Origin: JAGGVT01 sp965369605
Lineage (GTDB): Bacteria; JAJVIF01; JAGGVT01
Reading direction: 5' to 3'
DNA: 18,445 nucleotides
Assembly: GCA_965369605.1 (NCBI GenBank)
Contig: CBDURE010000067.1
Location: 1 to 18,445 of the forward strand
The position numbers and the translations under genes are program-made. Below, in pieces: positions 15,117 through 18,445 of this stretch (positions are counted from its first letter, which is position 1; every line of letters starts with the position of its first letter). Below the pieces are notes generated by a model. The model saw nothing but the letters and a program-made list of their open reading frames with translations, was not told the origin of the DNA and ran no database searches.

Positions 15117-15677
15117 CTAATACCAGTCCAGGAGCATCCACGCGAATTGTTCAGCGTTAACCGTACCGTTGTAGGTTTTGTAAGCGTGTCCCTTGTGATC
15201 AAGCGCTTTAAACGCCGGGACAGAATCAATATGATAGAATTTTGCCAAATCCTCATGAACGTCGATATTAATCCTGACGAATACCCATCGTCTTGAGTTT
15301 TTCAATACGTTCTTGTCAGTGAAAACCTCTTCTTCGATTTTTTTACATTCCGCGTTCGGTTCTTTTGACGCGAAAAAAAGAATGGCTTTCGACTCCGCAT
15401 GTATACCAGCGGTCATTTGCAATGCGGAGTTGAGATCAACCCAGTTCAAGCTGGATGGAATTGGTTTTCTTTTGATATACGCCGATTTATATTCCTGCTC
15501 CGGCGGATCATATAGTTCGTGCGGCGCTTTAAGTGTTTCTTTTTCCGGTACTTTTCCCTGCTGAGCAGGATCCCGGTTTATTTCATCAAGGGACTTGCCC
15601 TTGCCGCTACACGATGTTAAAACGCATACGGTCAATGAGAGTAACAATAGTAATGTGATGCTCGTGACTTTAATCAT
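15117..15677 (-). CDS. Lipoprotein with thioredoxin-like fold lacking the CxxC pair
   Basis: Extracytoplasmic lipoprotein of 186 aa. The signal peptide ends L-T-S-C, with lipid Cys23 followed by Ser. A linker with many charged residues and prolines leads into a thioredoxin-like domain (about 78-186). It has the pattern of Thioredoxin_7/DUF255-type domains: AILFFASKEPNAECKKIEEEVF, then VFVRINID, the cis-Pro region DSVPAF and the terminal NAEQFAWML helix. Where active members have WCxxC, this one has only Cys111 (EPNAEC), so disulfide oxidoreductase activity is unlikely; a chaperone, binding or single-Cys role is possible. No SD is visible at the start, which is chosen because it gives the signal peptide. 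It sits between lon (94 nt) and the four-helix-bundle gene (28 nt) on the same strand. Confidence 0.78.
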   Translation of the reverse strand: MIKVTSITLLLLLSLTVCVLTSCSGKGKSLDEINRDPAQQGKVPEKETLKAPHELYDPPEQEYKSAYIKRKPIPSSLNWVDLNSALQMTAGIHAESKAILFFASKEPNAECKKIEEEVFTDKNVLKNSRRWVFVRINIDVHEDLAKFYHIDSVPAFKALDHKGHAYKTYNGTVNAEQFAWMLLDWY

Positions 15678-15696
15678 ATTAGCTTAATCTATTAAA

Positions 15697-15724
15697 ATAT
15701 TATTTCCCCTAAGGGATAAATCAA
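15697..15724 (-). promoter_or_regulatory. Possible promoter of the thioredoxin-like gene
   Basis: TTGATT (15719-15724) and TAATAT (15697-15702) on the minus strand are spaced by 16 nt. An imperfect hairpin (ATCCC/GGGGA with flanking T/A pairs, about 15704-15723) overlaps it and could instead be a weak lon terminator. Confidence 0.35.
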
Positions 15725-15771
15725 GTTTATCGTATCACAAACCACGAAACTCATAAAGCGCCAAAGGCATT

Positions 15772-18237
15772 TTATGCATGAGCGCGTGGCTGGTCGATTG
15801 TCTCAGTTTTCTTCTTTAAAGGCCCTTTTGTCGGCTTTTTTCGTTTGCTGGATGTTCCTTTCTTTCTGCCTGCCGCAATCTCCACTTTACTCTTAACCAA
15901 AACTCTGTCAATAACCTCACTGACATGTTTAACCAGGATAAATTTCGTTTTCTTCTTGACTTCGTCCGGAATTTTATCCAGCCAGCGTTCGTTCTCGTAC
16001 GGAAGTATGACCGTTTTCATCCCCGCGCGGTTCGCTGCAAGCAATTTTTCCTTAAGTCCGCCGACCGGCAGTACACGCCCCTGCAGTGTAACCTCGCCAG
16101 TCATCGCGATATCCTTCCTTACAGGTCTTTGCGTAAACAAACTCGCGATTACAGTCGCCATTACAATTCCCGCGCTGGGACCATCCTTGGGTATCGCGCC
16201 GGATGGCACATGCACGTGAACGTCGTACTTGTTAAAATCCTCTCCATTTATTCCAAGGGTTTTGCAATTGCTTCTAACCCAGCTCATAGCCGCCTGAATT
16301 GATTCCTGCATGACTTGTCCCAGGTGTCCTGTCAGCTTCAGGTCTCCTTTGCCTGGCATTCTGCTCGCCTCGACAAGTATTATTTCACCGCCGACCTGAG
16401 TCCAGACCAGTCCGGTGGCGACACCGATTGTATCCCGCGACATCGATTCACGCATCGTGTATCTTTCCGTGCCGAGATATTTGGGAATGGAATCCTTTGT
16501 TATCTTGAAAGGTCCTCTCTTGCCGGATGCCACATCACGGGCAATCTTACGGCATAAACTCGCGAGTTCTCTTTCAAGGTTACGAACTCCGGATTCACGA
16601 GTGTACTGGCTGATAATTCTTTCAATTGACTGCTTGTTTACCCGAATTTGTTTTTTCTTTAATCCATGTTCGAGAATCTGTTTCGGCAGCAGATGCCGTC
16701 TGGCAATCTCAACCTTTTCCCGCACCGTGTAACTTGTAAGTTCGATAATCTCCATGCGGTCGCGAAGAGCCGGAATGATAGGGTCAATCAGGTTCGCAGT
16801 CGCGATGAACATCACCCTGGACAGGTTGAACGGCACATCGAGATAATGGTCGGAGAACGAGAAATTCTGTTCCGGGTCTAAAACTTCCAGAAGCGCGCTT
16901 GACGGGTCTCCTCTAAAATCAGCGCCGACTTTGTCGATTTCATCCAGCATGAAAATAGGATTATTGCTTTTCGCGAGCCTTATGCCCTGAATTATTCGTC
17001 CCGGAAGAGCGCCGACATATGTACGCCTGTGTCCGCGAATCTCTGCTTCATCACGAATTCCGCCGAGTGAAATCCTGTGGAAACCTCTGCCCATCGCGCG
17101 TGCAATGGAACGTCCCAGTGATGTTTTACCCACACCCGGAGGGCCGGCGAAACACAAAATCGGGCCTTTCATGTCGGGTTTGATCTTTTTAACGGACAGA
17201 TATTCCAAAAGACGTTCTTTGACATCATCAAGCCCATAATGATCCTCATCGAGAATCTTCTGCACATGCATGATGTTCAAATTATCCTCAGTCGATGTAT
17301 CCCATGGAAGCGCGATTAACCAGTCGAGATAGGTTCGCACAACGGATGCCTCCGCTGCATCGGGATGCATTCTCTCAAGACGAGTAACCTCTTTTTCCGC
17401 TTTTTCTTTTACTTCATCCGGCATGCCGGATTCTTTTATCTTCTCACGCAGCTCAACTATTTCCTGCTGGCGCTCATCACCCTCGCCGAGTTCCTTCTGA
17501 ATCGCTTTCAACTGTTCGCGAAGGATATACTCCCGATGAGCCTTGCCCAATTCAGATTGCGCGACATCCTGAATCTTGGTCGAAACCGAGATTATCTCAA
17601 CTTCCTTGATAAGATGATTAACAACTTTTTTGAGCCGTTTTTCAGGATCGATAAGTTCCAAAATTTGCTGCTTTTTTTCAATTGGAAGGTCGAGATTTGT
17701 TGTGACCATATCCGCGAGCATCCCGGGATGTTCGATTCTCTCAGCGTTTGAGAGAACGTCCTGCGGGATATTCTTGCCCATGTATGCCAGTTTCTTGAAC
17801 TGTTCCCGAATGGTCTTAATGAGCGCATCGACTGTTATGCCTGTTTTTTTCGGTTCCTTCAGTTCCTTTATCCTGGCTTTCAGGTACGGTTCAGTCTGCA
17901 CAAAGCTTGTGAGATTTACTCTCGAAAGCCCCTGTGCAAGTATCCTGACCTCATTTTCCATTCGAGCCATTCTCAGGATTATTGAAAGCGTGCCGGTCTT
18001 GAAAACATCCTCCGGCGATGGAATCTCGGTGGCGATATCTCTTTGTGTGACAAGAACGAGTTTCCTGTCAGTTTCAAGCGCTTCTTCAAGAGCTTTTACC
18101 GATGCTTCCCGTCCGACCGAAATCGGCACAACAAGATATGGGAAAACAACCAGGTCACGCAGCGGGATTACCGGCGCCTCAGATGGAATTTCGATGTTCT
18201 CAAGCGGTTCATCATTAATTGATGTAATATCAGTCAC
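15772..18237 (-). CDS. lon: ATP-dependent Lon protease (LonA)
   Basis: Cytosolic AAA+ serine protease that degrades misfolded and regulatory proteins. At 821 aa it is slightly longer than usual. Domains in order: N-terminal LON substrate-binding domain starting PVIPLRDLVVFPYLVVPI; a coiled helical region ending EVTRLERMHPDAAEA; the AAA+ module with Walker A GPPGVGKT (365-372), Walker B FMLDEIDK and GALPGRIIQG; and the protease domain with PKDGPSAG (Ser688) and GGLKEKL (Lys731). The 43-residue Ser-Lys spacing equals that of E. coli Lon (679/722), so it should be active. A Lys/Arg-rich tail of about 35 residues (GRKKGTSSKRKKPTKG...) follows the protease domain and is not part of the core. The start is GTG at 18237 with GGAG 7 nt upstream (18245-18248). 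A palindromic tandem array lies at its promoter. Two extra genes follow on the same strand. Confidence 0.96.
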   Translation of the reverse strand: MTDITSINDEPLENIEIPSEAPVIPLRDLVVFPYLVVPISVGREASVKALEEALETDRKLVLVTQRDIATEIPSPEDVFKTGTLSIILRMARMENEVRILAQGLSRVNLTSFVQTEPYLKARIKELKEPKKTGITVDALIKTIREQFKKLAYMGKNIPQDVLSNAERIEHPGMLADMVTTNLDLPIEKKQQILELIDPEKRLKKVVNHLIKEVEIISVSTKIQDVAQSELGKAHREYILREQLKAIQKELGEGDERQQEIVELREKIKESGMPDEVKEKAEKEVTRLERMHPDAAEASVVRTYLDWLIALPWDTSTEDNLNIMHVQKILDEDHYGLDDVKERLLEYLSVKKIKPDMKGPILCFAGPPGVGKTSLGRSIARAMGRGFHRISLGGIRDEAEIRGHRRTYVGALPGRIIQGIRLAKSNNPIFMLDEIDKVGADFRGDPSSALLEVLDPEQNFSFSDHYLDVPFNLSRVMFIATANLIDPIIPALRDRMEIIELTSYTVREKVEIARRHLLPKQILEHGLKKKQIRVNKQSIERIISQYTRESGVRNLERELASLCRKIARDVASGKRGPFKITKDSIPKYLGTERYTMRESMSRDTIGVATGLVWTQVGGEIILVEASRMPGKGDLKLTGHLGQVMQESIQAAMSWVRSNCKTLGINGEDFNKYDVHVHVPSGAIPKDGPSAGIVMATVIASLFTQRPVRKDIAMTGEVTLQGRVLPVGGLKEKLLAANRAGMKTVILPYENERWLDKIPDEVKKKTKFILVKHVSEVIDRVLVKSKVEIAAGRKKGTSSKRKKPTKGPLKKKTETIDQPRAHA

Positions 18238-18259
18238 TGTTTATCTCCCTTTCCTTCTT

Positions 18260-18303
18260 GTTATATCCTGACTAGTCAGATCCTGACTGGTCAGATCCTG
18301 ACT
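18260..18303 (-). promoter_or_regulatory. Tandem palindromic operator-like array at the lon promoter
   Basis: Plus-strand unit TCCTGACTAGTCAGA (18266-18280) is followed by TCCTGACTGGTCAGA (18281-18295) and a half unit TCCTGACT (18296-18303), a 15-bp period. The first unit contains the perfect 12-bp palindrome CTGACTAGTCAG; the second differs at one central base. On the lon strand the array abuts TATAAC (18260-18265), a possible -10 box about 23 nt before the GTG, with no good -35. A binding protein could thus cover the promoter. It does not resemble CIRCE or HAIR heat-shock elements. Confidence 0.6.
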
Positions 18304-18445
18304 TAAATAACGGAACATTTCAACAATACTATAGACCATAACCAGTTAAATGGGTTTAAACTAACTTAAAAATTGTTTAGTCTGGCATGGTAAAAAAGAT
18401 GCTCAAAATCAATCGCACCACATACTACAAAAATAATATCGTTAA

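Noticed and set aside
15117..15256. Longer version of the four-helix-bundle protein starting at the ATG at 15256
   Set aside because: It would overlap the thioredoxin-like gene by about 140 nt, lacks an SD, and its extra 56 residues look like an out-of-frame shadow of that gene.

Overview
The window reads as chromosomal DNA of a Gram-negative (diderm), probably environmental bacterium that I cannot place in a phylum. The grounds are several type II (lipoprotein) signal peptides with Ser after the lipid Cys, an octaheme c-type cytochrome, large PKD/beta-propeller surface lipoproteins and a nickel-pincer cofactor operon. Base composition is moderate except for one clearly AT-rich insert. Start sites are unusually consistent: six genes have a purine-rich Shine-Dalgarno (SD) sequence exactly 7 nt from the start, which helps to fix several starts.

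Layout. Positions 1-511 hold no convincing gene. Positions 512-6542 (+) hold three secreted lipoprotein genes: two tandem paralogues of identical length (531 aa) ending in a DUF2135/YfaP-like domain, then an 838-aa protein with three PKD repeats, an Ig-like domain and seven propeller blades. A 31-nt dispersed repeat flanks that third gene. Positions 6582-8126 (-) hold an LpqC/PHB-depolymerase-like secreted esterase and a small class I methyltransferase. Divergent from these, 8298-9410 (+) encodes an octaheme cytochrome c followed by a good terminator.

After a repeat-bearing gap, 9736-11046 (+) encodes an unusual fusion of a DUF433 antitoxin-type N-terminus to a long AT-rich helical domain of unknown function. 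Positions 11118-13924 (-) are larE-larB-larC, the complete set for nickel-pincer nucleotide (NPN) cofactor synthesis, with no larA in the window. Upstream of larE lie two REP-like palindromes and a six-unit 21-bp tandem repeat. Positions 14201-18237 (-) are lon, a thioredoxin-fold lipoprotein lacking the CxxC pair, and a four-helix-bundle (S23-family) protein with a long basic tail. That last gene appears to begin at an ATT codon. A tandem palindromic array sits at the lon promoter.

The best candidates for something undescribed are the DUF433 fusion, the tailed four-helix-bundle gene with its apparent ATT start, and the operator-like array upstream of lon. No complete mobile element, CRISPR array, tRNA or rRNA was seen.
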